A stretch of 64,000 nucleotides of DNA from Glycine soja (Eukaryota; Streptophyta; Magnoliopsida; Fabales; Fabaceae), in contig NC_041016.1 in NCBI RefSeq assembly GCF_004193775.1, forward strand, positions 32,411,511 through 32,475,510. Direction: 5' to 3'. A program made the translations under genes and the position numbers. Numbering within the stretch: the first letter of the stretch is position 1; every line of letters begins with the position of its first letter. This document shows positions 21,576-33,057 of the stretch, piece after piece. The notes below the pieces were generated by a model. That model was not told the origin of the DNA and searched no databases. It was given only the letters and a program-made list of their open reading frames with translations.

Positions 21576-23241
21576 CTAGCGGTTTCTAATCATATGGTCC
21601 ATTAAGTCTATCATATGTTGACAATAGCTGAGAAGTCCGTGGATCTTCTTGGGGGCGGAGTAGGTGTCCGCCATTGCTTTGGCCTTGGCTAGCAATCGGG
21701 GAAGTTCTTGACTCCTGTTCAAAGTAAGAGCAAATCGGTCCGTCCACATTGTTGCCTCTTGGTGCCATGAATCAATTACCCTCTCCCTTGCTTCGCTTTC
21801 TGCTGATATCTTGGCGTACTCATCCTCTAGCCTTTGCTCGTGAGTCGCCGCTAGATTTAGCTTCTCTTTGCACTCATCGATGACGGCCCACATATTCCCT
21901 TCAGTCTCGCTTAACTGTTGGGACAAATTTCTTTTCGACCTAAGGTAAGCCTTTAGCTCGCCCTTCAAGATCATGCCTTTGACCCGTGATGATTCCTTTC
22001 ACCTCTTCGGAGCTTGAGCTTACTATTGCTGCCCTATAAAGCCCTTCAAAACTTTGCTGGCACGTGTTCTTCCTTTCGGGCCTTCTTGGTTTCTCGTTCC
22101 AAGGCTTCAGCGGTGGCCATATTGACGTCCCTTAGTTCATCATACTCTTTTCAGACTTTTGATGGCTATGGACTTGAACTTCTCTTCGACTACTCGGGCT
22201 CTTTCAAGCTCTGCCTTTAGGGCTTGTACCTCATCATTTTCTTCCGAAGCTTTAACCTCATCGTCCCTCACAGTCTTTAGATTTGGGAGCCAATCCAATC
22301 CTTGTGTTCGGACTCTCAGCCACTTATGATAGCCGCCGATGATCCCATTACTGCTTCCCCTAAGCTCTCTGTCCTTTCTTCACGCCGCATCCCATGCCTT
22401 GCGAACTCCTTGGAGTACCCTCGCGTTGTGGTCACTGAAAGCTCGTGCGATGAAAGGCGTGATGCTTTCGTCTGATGGCACTCCTCTCATGGGACATCCT
22501 TCGCATGAAGATAGAATCCTGATTCTTCCTTCCTTCTAGCGAGGGAACCATTTAACAGACGCTCCTCCATGCTAGCCAAGAGTTGGTGCACAACAAACAA
22601 TTCTTGCGCCGCTCTTTTCACATCCCCGGTCGAACGTGTCATACATGGCCAAAATGGCGACGACCGGGCTTTCCTTGCCATGATGAAAGGCGAGGAAAGC
22701 GTCAATCGCTGCTAGGTCCACTAACCCTTCCATATTCGGAAAGAGGACAACTCCAAAGATCAAAAGCGCCAAGATGTCAATAAAAGAAAGCCCATTCGCC
22801 TTGATTTGCCAAGGCCTTTGCCCTTTCCTCCAAACACTTCCTTGGTACTCCGACTACTCGATTTCTGTTTTGCTTTAGACGTTCCAACTCTTGTGCTGAG
22901 ATTTTCACTACCTTGGCAACTCTTGTCGTGGAGGGATAGAACCCAAAGAAAAGATATGGCTTCCTTCCTCCCAGTTGGCATCCCAGGATTTCTTCCAACT
23001 CTTTCATAGTCGGCACTAGCTGGAAGTCCTCAAATGTGAAGCACCTTAGGGGCTGGTCATAATACTGGGAAAGGGATGCAATCGGTTCCATGGAGACTTC
23101 TACCCTAGCTAGGTCCCAAATCTTACCATAGGCTTTGCAGAAGGCTTGCCGTTGAAGTTGACCCATTAATTGCCCCAACTTTCGTAAACTGGTGACCTCT
23201 AAGCTCTTGATTTTGACTTGATAGAACCTCTTTTTAAGCAA
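21576..23241 (-). pseudogene. ORF1 of Ogre-like copy 1 (DUF7745-like)
   Basis: The frame opens at 23241. The N-terminal 154 residues are intact to 22777 and include SLRKLGQLMGQLQRQAFCKA, FTFEDFQLVPTMKELEEILG and CFGFYPS-like blocks. The next block, LLIFGVVLFPNMEGLVDLAA, is in another frame. Then there is an internal loss after about 22590, and several frameshifts and stops to 21974. The C-terminal coiled coil (21974-21576, ending MIDLMDHMIRNR) is again open. Ogre-type elements typically carry an extra ORF upstream of gag; its role is unknown. The protein is not expressible as it stands. Confidence 0.75.
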
Positions 23242-23329
23242 AGGCTTTTGACTTGATCCTATGTTTTACTAAAGTGAAATAAAATCTAGTGCGAAACAAA
23301 ACTCCTACATCTATCATCGGTGGAATGGA

Positions 23330-23570
23330 TGAATGCATGAAGAAATGCATATGACACAGATGCAATTTACGAATACGGGAGCCCGAGAAACTGTCTCCTT
23401 CTTAGATACAACGTCTAGGGGTAGCAAAGTGCCCCAACGTATGTATTTAAAACGGTGACACGGACCCTTCGTTGGTTTGCTAAAGTGAGGGGATCAAAGG
23501 CGAAACCTACGCATGATGCATATGCGAAAGGCACAACACGGGGATGTACATAGTACGACAATATTCACAA
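23330..23570 (-). repeat. Direct repeat upstream of ORF1
   Basis: Diverged partner of 21291-21490. The shared order is GGGAGCCCGA..., a GTGCCCC-containing stretch, then a GGTGACACGGACC-like stretch. The pair brackets ORF1. Confidence 0.55.
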
Positions 23571-24113
23571 ACAAATATAAGCAAAAGGGTATATGATACT
23601 TATGCATGGCAGTGTGAAAAATGGCACGCAACGTGTTTGCTCCGTGCCTCTATTTAAGGGACCTATAAGGGAAAGAGCTAACTAGGCTTTTAGTAATAAT
23701 CCCCAAGGTAGTCATATCTCTCTTGATGGTTTCTAGAGGTATCATTCTCTTCGAAGAACATATTGCAGCAGTAGGGACTACTAGCAACAATAAGTTTTCA
23801 AAGAGAAAAGCTCTAGATGAGGGTTCACTGTAATCAAGCAAGTCGGAGACCTAGCATGATCACAGATTCACCTCCACTCCTTATGTTCCCATGAACCCGG
23901 GTATAGGGCCCTTTTTCACACACAGTGTGTGCAAATAGTGTTGGTGTTTGTGTGCATCAAATGAATAAATATTTACCACATGCATACATTTTAAAACGCA
24001 CTAAAAGCAACAAAGAGTTTATATACACAAGTACATAATGAAGGAAAACAACAAAGGAGTAAGTCATGGTAAAGCATTTGCACAAGATTAAATGGCCTAA
24101 CTCTCTAAAAATA
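23571..24113 (-). other. Leader of Ogre-like copy 1
   Basis: Non-coding leader between PBS and ORF1. The block at 23650-23960 (including CCCTATACCCGGGT) is well conserved in copy 2 (39460-39665) and copy 3 (58205-58500). This suggests a cis-acting role such as packaging or dimerisation; that is inference only. Confidence 0.5.
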
Positions 24114-24132
24114 GTCCCCAGTGGAGTCGCCA
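24114..24132 (-). other. Primer binding site of copy 1
   Basis: The minus strand reads TGGCGACTCCACTGGGGAC two bases after the 5' LTR end. It is identical in copies 2 (39874-39892) and 3 (57984-58002). Ogre elements are reported to use an arginine tRNA; that match is from memory. Confidence 0.8.
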
Positions 24133-25542
24133 ACTGTCGCAACCTACCCTTCGGCGGGAGGGCGACGCGTGACTCGCGGGATGCGTGTTCCATGAAAGGA
24201 ATACGCGCGGAGTCGCCACCAACGTTTATTTGAGGAAAACGTCGGAAAAACCGGAAAAGACGCGATCTACGAACTTTTTAGTGAAAGGTTCGAGAGTTGT
24301 ATTTACGCACGGGGAAGGTATTAGCACCCCACACGCCCGTCCCAAGGGACGGCAACCTTTAATCGAATGTGCAAACATGACTTTGATTTTTTTATGTTCC
24401 CTTTTTATGTCTCTATATCCTTTATACCCTTTTTATATTTTTTCTTTTTGTGGTCGACAAGGGTGTTTCCCTTTGCTCCTACGTATTCCTCAATTTGTGA
24501 TGAGAAAATCAGACCTACGTAGTTCTTTTGGAACAAAGTGTTTGGTTAAGTTGTTTTTGTCTTTTTTGCAAAATATGTTTTTATTGAACAAAAGGTCATT
24601 TAAGGTGTTGAACCATTAAACGGTCTTTTGATTTTGAAAGGGGAGAAACGTTAAGGCGTTGGACCATTAACGATCTCTTGTTTTTGAAAGGAGAGAAACG
24701 TTAAGGCATTTGGACCATTAACGATCTCTTGGGGTGGTCGACAAAAGCGGGGCTTTTGCTCCTACGTATCCTCAATTGCGATGAGGAAATCAGACCTACG
24801 TAGTTCTTGCAAAAGCGGTAAAGTTACATGTTGATTTTATGCTTTTGAACGGTCCATGTTAACCGATAAAAGCAAAGAGGACCGTTTAAGGCGTTGGACC
24901 TTAAAACGGTTTTTAGTGATTTTCGAACAAAACTTGATTTGTGAGTCTATTTTAGTCTTAGTTTCACTTTGGTTATTAATCAATTCATTCAAGGAAACTT
25001 CCAAAGAAAAACGTCAGATTGATTTTTTTGTTTTATTTTATTCAAAGATATTTTGTTTATTTTATTATTATTTTTCAAGATATTTTGATTATTTTATTAT
25101 TATTTTACTTTTTTTGGTTTAACCGAGGTTATAGCGTGAACGATCGGTTAGATTTCATTTTAAAAGTGATTAAATGAGATTACAACACAAATGATCGGTT
25201 GAAATTCATTTTATCATTTATTAGGTGAGAAAACGGCTTAAACGGTAAAAGCGCGTTAAAGACGGAAGAAAAGAAATCGAAAATAAAGATGAAAGCTTAA
25301 AAAAACAAGAAATGAATTGAAAGTCTCGGATTCGAAAACTTACCCGTTGAAGAACGAAGAACGGATGAAGAACGATGAAGAACGGACGAAAACCTTCACG
25401 GATTTGCTTACGGAAACATCTCGGAAGCGTTACGGAAGCACCTCGGCTTGGATTTTCTTCACGGAAACAATTTTTTTCACCCAAAACAGCTGAAATACAT
25501 AGCCAGGGGGCTAGGGGATCCTTAGAACAGCCCCCTTCAGCC

Positions 25543-25550
25543 TTTTTATA
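25543..25550 (-). promoter_or_regulatory. TATA box, 5' LTR of copy 1
   Basis: TATAAAAA on the minus strand. This LTR would drive transcription of the element through ORF1. Confidence 0.6.
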
Positions 25551-25923
25551 GGAAAAAGGGGGAGGAGGTTGCCGCCCAGCTCGCCCAGGCGACCTTAGCT
25601 CGCCCAGGCGAGCTGGGTTGCTTCCTCCAGAAGCAACCCAGCTTCAAAAAACGTTTTGGAAGGCCCAATTCAAAATTTCAAAATTGCTATTTGCACCCCC
25701 CCAATTTTGATAAGTTCACCCCCCCTCTTTCGTAATTTACGGAAAAGTTACGGAAGCCTTACGGAAGCATATAGGACTTGATTTTCTTCTTTTTTTTTCT
25801 CTTCCGTCTCACCCGTATTAAGTTAATTATGCTTATTTAGAGTTATGGGAATTTTACGGAAGCATTACGGGTGTCCCGGAAGCCCCGGAATCCCATTTTT
25901 CAACAAAACGGGGGGTGTGGTGG

Positions 25924-25965
25924 CCATCTAGCTCGCCCAGGCGAGCTCAGCTCGCCCAGGCGAGC
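25924..25965. promoter_or_regulatory. Duplicated U3 palindrome
   Basis: Two adjacent copies of AGCTCGCCCAGGCGAGCT, a perfect 18-bp palindrome apart from its centre, lie upstream of the TATA box. All Ogre-type LTRs here have one or more versions of it (8283, 9800-9850, 10157, 38177, 41200, 51645, 62862). It could bind a dimeric factor or form a hairpin. Confidence 0.55.
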
Positions 25966-26421
25966 TAGGTTACTTCAACCTTAAGCAATAAATTGCCCAG
26001 AAACCTCTAGAAGGGCCCAGATTCGAAAATTACTGTTTGCACCCCCCATTTTACTAAATACACCCCCTTTGGCCTTTTTTGGTGATTCTTTTTTCGTAAA
26101 GTTACGGAAACTTACGAATTTCGTAACGATACTTGTTTTCTTTCCGTAATGTTACGGAACCTTGCGGATTACATAATCATCCCCTTTTTGACTTGCGGAA
26201 TGTTACGGAACCTCACTTAATTATGCAACGATGCTTCCATTTGATTTCCGGTGTGTCACGGAAACTTACGGATTGTGCATCAATATTTTTTTGGTTTTTC
26301 GGCATGTCCTGGAATTTCACAAATTGCCTAATGATGGATGCCAAGCACCTCACAAGGACCAAAGAATGGTCGCATGTTATCAAGCAAAGGTCCCCGGACG
26401 AAATTAGGGTATGACAGGTAT

Positions 26422-26554
26422 TTTTCGCATTCTTTTCCGAAACATCAAAAAACCTTTCGAATTGCACGACAAATGGTGTCAAGCAGCTCAATTCGGCTAG
26501 CAAGAATTAAAACGTTAGCAAATGAAGGTCCCTAGACGAAATTAGGGTATGACA
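26422..26554 (-). mobile_element. Ogre-type solo LTR, right part
   Basis: The 5' end of the solo LTR whose remainder is 7210-8366. It starts TGTCATACCC at 26554 on the minus strand and is followed by target-duplication copy CCATC. Confidence 0.78.
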
Positions 26555-28494
26555 CCATCAAGGCATATATATGTAGGGATTTCCTACTCAAGGCGTCAGG
26601 CACTACATTGGCTTTGTCAGGATGATAGCTAAGCTCAAAATCATAGTCCTTAAGTAACTCTAACCATCTCCTCTGATGCATGTTGAGCTTTTTCTAACTA
26701 AATAAGATCGTCTATTCTAGGCAAAGGGTATTTATTCTTAATCGTCACCTTATTCAACTGACAGTAGTCTACACACAACCTCATGGTCCCATCTTTTTTC
26801 TTCACTAACAACACTAGTGCTCCCCACGGAGACACACTATGTCTCGCAAACTACTTAACCAACAACTCCTCTAACTATTTCTTTAGCTCAGTTAACTCTA
26901 TAGGAGACATCCTATAAGAGCTATGGATATGGGTCCAACACTAGGTAGCAGGTCAATGAAAAATTTTATCTCTCTCGCAGGTGGTAAACTAGATACATCC
27001 TTAGGAAACACTTCAAGAAACTCTATGACAATAGGGAGGTCACACATGGAAACCTTAGTCTCTACATCCAGGTTAGGCAAGATCATGTACACTTGAGAAT
27101 CTTCTTTTAAAGATGTCAAAACTTGGTTGGCAGAAATAAACATTTCATCCTTACTCACTCCAGAATAGTCAAACATCATAGTTTTATCAAAACAGTTTAA
27201 CAAGACATGGGTTGAATATAACCAGTCCATACCCAGAATAACATCAATTTGGCTCAAAGGAAAACAAATCAGATCAATTAAGAATGTTCCACCAGAAATT
27301 TCCACAGAACAATTCAAACACACATTATAAGTTAACACGGAACTACTAGTTAGGGTCTCTACTACCAGATATTTATTTAAAGAATACACATAAAGCTTAA
27401 GTTTCTCTATACATGAACAAGATATAAAGGAATGGGTTGCACTGGAATCAAATAGCACAAGTAAGGGAATCCCACTTATGAAACATTTACCTTGGATTAT
27501 ATCTTTGGATTTCGAAGCTTCAATGCCATTAAGAGTAAATACTTTTCCCATGGCTTTCAGACATCCAGTTTGGTCATTCAGACCTCCACCATTTCATTCC
27601 TTCTCGGAATATGGTCAATCCCTCTGAATATGGCCCTTCTGTCTACAGTTGAAATAGGTCATGTCTTTGTTTGCAAAATTTGAAGAAATATGGCTTGGCT
27701 TACCACACTTGTAACAAACTATCTAAGTTGAGAAAGTAGTGGGTTTGCTACCACTACCACCAGAAAACCCCATAGCATTAGTCCTCTGATTGTTAGGGCG
27801 ATTACCATAATTCTTAGAAAGGGTTGGGTATGGTTTCCCCCCATTTTCGGATCCATTCTTCTTGTTCTTCATTGGACCCATACTCTGATCATGCGCTGCC
27901 CTGTCTCAAAATTCTTCATCCCTAATTCGACACATATTCACCAATAGTGGGAATTGACAAACACCTTGATAATTCACAGCTTGCTTCACCTCAGGTCGCT
28001 AGCCATTCAGAAACTTCACAGATTTTGAGCTTTCACCATCCCTTCCTTGGTAATGAGGGAAATACCTCACTAGCTCTTCAAACTTGACTGCATATTCAGC
28101 TATAGTCGTGTTCCCTTGCTTGAGCTCAAGGAATTCCATCTCTTTCTTGTTCCTAACATCTTCAGGAAAGTATTTCTCCAGAAATACCCTCTTGAAAGTT
28201 TCCCAAGTCACAGCATGACCTTTAGCCTCCTAACATTGATGAGTGTTCTCCCACCAATACTCAGCTTCTTCTACCAGAGTGTAGGTGCCAAAAGAAATTT
28301 GTTGCTCCTCAGGGCATGCCATCACTCAGAAGATTTTCTCAATCTCCCTTATCCAATTCTAAGCACCATTGGGGTTGTATTATCCATTGAAAGCAGGGAA
28401 ATTGTTTCTTTGGAAGTGATCCAACCCTTGATACTTGACAGCTCCTATAGCTTTTCCTCTATTCTGGTTCCCCATAGCCTGGGCTAAGACTTGG
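26555..28494 (-). pseudogene. Chromovirus gag-pro-RT/RNase H, piece 2 of split element
   Basis: Minus-strand Ty3/gypsy domains in order: the gag start region (28494-28420), Retrotrans_gag core (TWETFKRVFLEKYFP, EFLELKQGNTTIAEYA, 28211-27999), two zinc knuckles (27720-27605), protease (27551-27000), RT fingers ([26 protein letters not shown], 26845-26705), then the RNase H end (DALSRKS, to 26555). RT palm and most of RNase H are deleted. The protease site reads LFDSSATHS, with the catalytic glycine of DSG replaced by serine. Each knuckle has lost one cysteine. It continues into 6942-7209. Confidence 0.85.
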
Positions 28495-30070
28495 AGTCTC
28501 TGCGTGCTATCATGCTTTGAGTCTTAGAGATAGCAAAAGAAAGTTTAAAAGTGTGGGACCAAATGGTTCCCGCATGTCATCGGGCCTGCCGCCTCTGGAT
28601 GACAAAAGGTGTAGAAGACGACATTAGTCTATGCGTGCTATCATGCTTTGAGTCTTAGAGATAGCAAAGGAAAGTTTAAAAGTGTGGGACCAAAATGGTT
28701 CCTGTATGTCATCGGGCCCGCCGCCTTTGGATGACAAAAGGCATAGAAGACGACGTTAGTCTCTGCGTGCTATCATGCTTTGAGTCTTAGAGATAGCAAA
28801 AGAAAGTTTAAAAGTGCGGGACCAAATGGTTCCCGCATGTCATCGGGCCCGCCGCCTCTGGATGACAAAAGGCGCAGAAGACAACATTAGTCTCTGCGTG
28901 CTATCATGCTTTAAGTCTTAGAGATAGCAAAAGAAAGTTTAAAAGTGCGAGACCAAATGGTTCCCGCATGTCATCGGGCCCACCGCCTCTGGATAAAAAA
29001 AGGCGTAGAAGATGACGTTAGTCTCTGCGTACTATCATTCTTTGAGTCTTAGAGATAGCAAAAAAAGTGTGGGGCCAAATGGTTCCCGCATGTCATCGGG
29101 CCCGCCGCCTCTGGATGACAAAAGGTGCAGAAGACGACGTTAGTCTCTGCGTGCTATCATGCTTTGAGTCTTAGAGATAGCAAAAGAAAGTTTAAAATTG
29201 CGAGACCAAATGGTTCCCGCATGTCATCGGGCCCACCGCCTCTGGATGACAAAAGGCGCAGAAGACGATGTTTGTCTCTGCGTGCTATCATGCTTTGAGT
29301 CTTAGAGATAGCAAAAAAAGTGTGTGACCAAATGGTTCCCGCATGTCATCGGGCCCGCCGCCTCTGGATGACAAAAGGTGTAGAAGACGACATTAGTCTA
29401 TGCGTGCTATCATGCTTTGAGTCTTAGAGATAGCAAAGGAAAGTTTAAAAGTGTGGGACCAAAATGGTTCCTGTATGTCATCGGGCCCGCCGCCTTTGGA
29501 TGACAAAAGGCATAGAACACGACGTTAGTCTCTGCGTGCTATCATGCTTTGAGTCTTAGAGATAGCAAAAGAAAGTTTAAAATTGCGGGACCAAATGGTT
29601 CCCGCATGGCATCGGGCCCGCCGCCTTTGGATGACAAAAGGCGCAAAAGACGATGTTAGTCTCTGTGTCCTATCATGCTTTGAGTCTTAGAGATAGCAAA
29701 AGAAAGTTTAAAATTGCGGGACCAAATGGTTCCCGCATGTCATCGGGCCCGCCGCCTTTGGATGACAAAAGGTGCAGAAGACGATGTTAGTCTCTGTGTC
29801 CTATCATGCTTTGAGTCTTAGAGATAGCAAAAATAGTGTGGGACCAAATGGTTCCCGCTTGTCATCGAGCCGACCGCCTCTGGATGACAAAAGGCGCAGA
29901 AGACGATGTTTGTCTCTGCGTGCTATCATGCTTTGAGTCTTAGAGATAGCAAAAAAAGTGTGTGACCAAATGGTTCCCGCATGTCATCGGGCCCGCCGCC
30001 TCTGGATGACAAAAGGCACAGAAGACAATGTTAGTCTCTGCTATCATGCTTTGAGTCTTAGAGATAGCAA
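28495..30070 (-). repeat. ~130-bp tandem multi-hairpin array
   Basis: About twelve units of 121-132 bp. Each unit is a chain of dyads: TGCTATC...GATAGCA, GCGGGACC-AAAT-GGTTCCCGC, TGTCATC...GATGACA and CGCAGA...TCTGCG. Some units carry paired changes, for example TAGA...TCTA in place of CAGA...TCTG at 28609-28632 and 29381-29404. It is related to the 127-bp array of copy 1 through the loop GGGCCCGCCGCCTCTG. Confidence 0.88.
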
Positions 30071-31554
30071 AAGAAAAAGTTTATACGGATAACCATCAGA
30101 TATCTTCACATATCACATGACCCCAGGGTCAGTATGACAGAGATTGTGGGGCGGCCGACAAAAGCGAGGCTCTTGCTCCTACGTTTCCTCAATGAGGAAC
30201 TCATACCTATGTAATTCTGGATAACTTGTGAGACTAAAATAGTCTCGGTGTTTTCTTCACTAAAAATGCGAACATGCTTTAGTAATGAGACAAAACTTCC
30301 AACTAATCAGAGCAGCATATGCTTTTCGGATGTAAAACAATGTGTCTACCGGGGAAGGAGAGCATGATGATGAAATTTTTCTCATAAACATAAATGAGAC
30401 TTTGGATGTTAGCATTTTGCTTCTACATGAGCATTTAGAGGAAACACTGGGTTCATCCTAATGGTGTTAACTTTGGATGTTACTTTGAAAATCACTCAAA
30501 GTGTATCAACCTCGCACAGGTAAGTGTTTCATCCTAATTCCGAACCATAGATATGTCATGACTTGATTTTGCAAATCATTTCCTATCAAATCAAAGACTA
30601 CATGCGTGATCATGGGTCAATATGACCTTTCTTTTGGGAATGGTGTTTTTTGGTGGGAACTTTGTCTTTGAGTGTTCTTGGCCTTTTCCTTTTCTGTTTT
30701 GGTTTAGCGCGAGGCGAACAAGTCACCGACGCACAGGATTTTGGTTGGCAGTCAAAGGGAGAGGACCACTTCAGGTCGTTGTTTCCTTTCTTTTTGTGCT
30801 TACTTGGCGATAACTCGGTATTTGTTCAGATGTCGTCTGGTCTAAAGACCTTTCTGTATATTTCTTCTGTTTTCTTCCGATCTTTGATCAGGAATTTTCT
30901 TTCCTTTTTTTGCTTTCTCCCACTCTTCGATTACGAATTTTCTCTTTTTGTTTTCTCCTGCTCTTTTGATTAGGAATTTCCTTTCTTTTTTTGTTTTCTT
31001 CTGAGGGCAAGGATTGATATTCTCACCCTGGGTCAAGGTTTATGGTAAATTGGGATTTTGGCTCAAGGCTTGTAGCATGGCTGGACATGATATATGTCAG
31101 GGTTTGGTTCGGTTCAAGGATAAAAGGGGATGTCCCACATTATTTCCATGACACAAATGCAACAATGATGATTTGTAAATTTTATGCAAAACTAGTCATG
31201 CATGCACCTATGTGTACACTCAAGTGTCAAACTTTCATGGTCGTGTGATGCTAGGGCTCGTGATTCATTTTCTCTACTTTAGTCAACCCAGTGTTTCCAA
31301 AATATGTTCTTTTATCAATTTGTGCATTCACCCGAGTCTATTTTGGGTGTTCGAAAAACTTTCACAGCATTTACCCTTCAGGTGTATACACATTTCTTTT
31401 CAAAAACTGGTTATGATCAGTGAATTCTTTCAAAGAAAAGTTGGAAGTTATCTCTTTTCACAAGCATGTTGTTTTTTAGCTAGACAACTTTTTTATTTTT
31501 ATTATTTTTTTTCTTTTTTTCTCCTTTTTTTCCATGAGCTATTTTGCTACCTAA
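30071..31554 (-). other. Non-coding 3' region of copy 2
   Basis: Counterpart of 11640-13559. It holds a decayed TACGTAG module (about 30180), the hairpin GAGACTA-AAA-TAGTCTC (30230-30246) and pyrimidine-rich stretches with CCCACTC/ATTAGG-type dyads. No credible gene. Confidence 0.55.
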
Positions 31555-31935
31555 ACATATGTATATTTTTGTGAGGTATTTTGCCATATACATTCGTGTC
31601 CAAGAAATCTTGCTACCTAAACATACATATATATGTTTTGTGAGATACTCTTGCTACATACATGCATATCCAAGGTATCTTGCTACCTAAACATACATAT
31701 ATATGTTTTGTGAGATATTTTTGCTACATACATGCATATCCAAGGTGTCTTGCTACCTAAACATACATATATATATTTTGTGAAGTATTTTTTGCTACAT
31801 ACATGCATATTCAAGGTATCTTTCTACCTAAACGTACATATATATATTTTGTGAAGTTTTTTTTGTTACATACATGCATATCCAAGATATCTTTCTACCT
31901 AAACATACATATATATATTTTGTGAGGTATGACTA
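31555..31935 (-). repeat. AT-rich ~60-72-bp tandem repeat, copy 2
   Basis: Five or so units with AGGTATCTT(GC/TC)TACCT and ACATACATATATATATTTTG, matching 13560-13890. Confidence 0.72.
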
Positions 31936-32990
31936 CCTTTCGAGCTTGTCCTTGTTTTATTTAAATTCCCAGGATCCTGAGTAACTAGGTGTGTCCTACT
32001 ATGACTTGAGAAACAAAGGTGATCAAATAACAAGCAGAGATTTAAAAGGTACTAGGTTGCCTCCTTGTAGCGCTTCTTTAACGTCTTGAGCTGGACACGT
32101 GATGACTTGTCGGTCACGGACCTAGTACTTTGCTTACCTTTGGCTTTGGACTTGTCGCCTATTGGTCGGCCATGTGTCGTAGGCAATACTCTAACCTTTT
32201 TGTGGATGAGGTGAGGGGCTCTGGAGGTGGCGGCGGTGCATTTGTTGCCAGTTGCAGGCCATCCCCAGGCTGTTGTGGTGTCTCGCCCTCTGCCTACCTG
32301 GGGGCGCAATACTTCTTGATGAAAGCTCGGTTAGTATGAGGCCTGATGACCTTGTTGAGGGTGACGGGAACTTCGTAGAATTGACAGAGGCCCGTAATCA
32401 GAGCTGGAAGCCCCAGGACCCGGTTGGACTTCTTTGGGTCCACTGGGTGTCATGCGGGGGCGATCCCCGCAAGCAATAGATGACATCAGAAATCAGTTTG
32501 AACCATATGCATACTTACCTATGTCGCGATGGCATGACCTTGCCGGGGAGTACGGGCACCCTGTAGGACTGATAAAGGCCCGTAACCAAAGCTAGAGACC
32601 CCAGGGCCATGTTGGACTTCTTCGGGTCCACTGGGAGTCTTGTGGGCGCGATCCCTACAAATAGTAGATGACATTAGAAATCAGTTGGAAATAATGCATA
32701 CCTACCTATGTCGGGACAACATAGACCAACTGATACTTCCGCAGGGGGAGATCGGCATTACGGTCGCTGGGCAGAATGTTGCTAAGTAGCAATGTCATAC
32801 ATATCTGTGTAAGAGTGGTCATGTTGGTGCACACGATCCGCACTTGTCTCTTTGCAGTGGCACGGGTCAAATCTTGCCCCGGTATGCATAGTAGCTACGT
32901 GATAGCCTCCCTCTCTGGTTGTATTCACCAAGTTGGCGCCCTCCAATATCAGGGGGTGCCCCAGGAACTGATAAAAGGAACCTACTAGCC
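31936..32990 (-). pseudogene. Third ORF of copy 2, 'plant transposon protein'-like
   Basis: Same degenerate protein as 13891-14930, with the same tandem partial duplication (about 32330-32500 and 32519-32690). The stop that splits copy 1 is absent (TQICMTLL). The 51-nt GT-AG segment is kept at about 32650-32700 as GTAGGT...TTTGTAG, splice-compatible substitutions. In the second duplicate the AG acceptor is lost. Frameshifts remain, so no full protein is possible. Confidence 0.5.
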
Positions 32991-33057
32991 CTTAACCGGG
33001 AGTGCAAGTCTCGGTTAAGCATTTAAGGGCAGAGGACCTTAAATTCTCTTAAGGTGC

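Larger units (their letters stand above)
8367..26416 (-). mobile_element. Complete Ogre-like non-autonomous LTR retrotransposon (copy 1)
   Basis: This 18,050 bp element lies on the minus strand. It is bounded by LTRs of 2,261 and 2,282 bp with TG...CA ends and a perfect 5 bp target duplication GGTAT (8362-8366 and 26417-26421). In order it has 5' LTR, PBS, leader, ORF1, spacer, gag, 129-bp repeats, 24-bp hairpin array, a degenerate third ORF, AT-rich and pyrimidine-rich arrays, 127-bp hairpin array, duplicated LTR ends, PPT and 3' LTR. There is no protease, RT, RNase H or integrase, so it must rely on a partner. About 16 substitutions separate the LTRs by eye (about 0.7%), so it is young. A 717 bp solo LTR sits inside. 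The structure should be compared with the soybean SNRE/SARE non-autonomous/autonomous pair. Confidence 0.9.
24135..26416 (-). mobile_element. 5' LTR of Ogre-like copy 1
   Basis: 2,282 bp, nearly identical to the 3' LTR at 8367-10627. The 21 bp length difference comes from a 19-bp tandem duplication of the GCTCGCCCAGGCGAGC palindrome (25924-25965, two copies against one) plus short homopolymer changes. A TATA box lies at 25543-25550. Confidence 0.92.

Noticed and set aside
28495..30070. CRISPR-like array
   Set aside because: Repeats are contiguous and diverge along the whole unit, without unique spacers, and the context is a plant retrotransposon.
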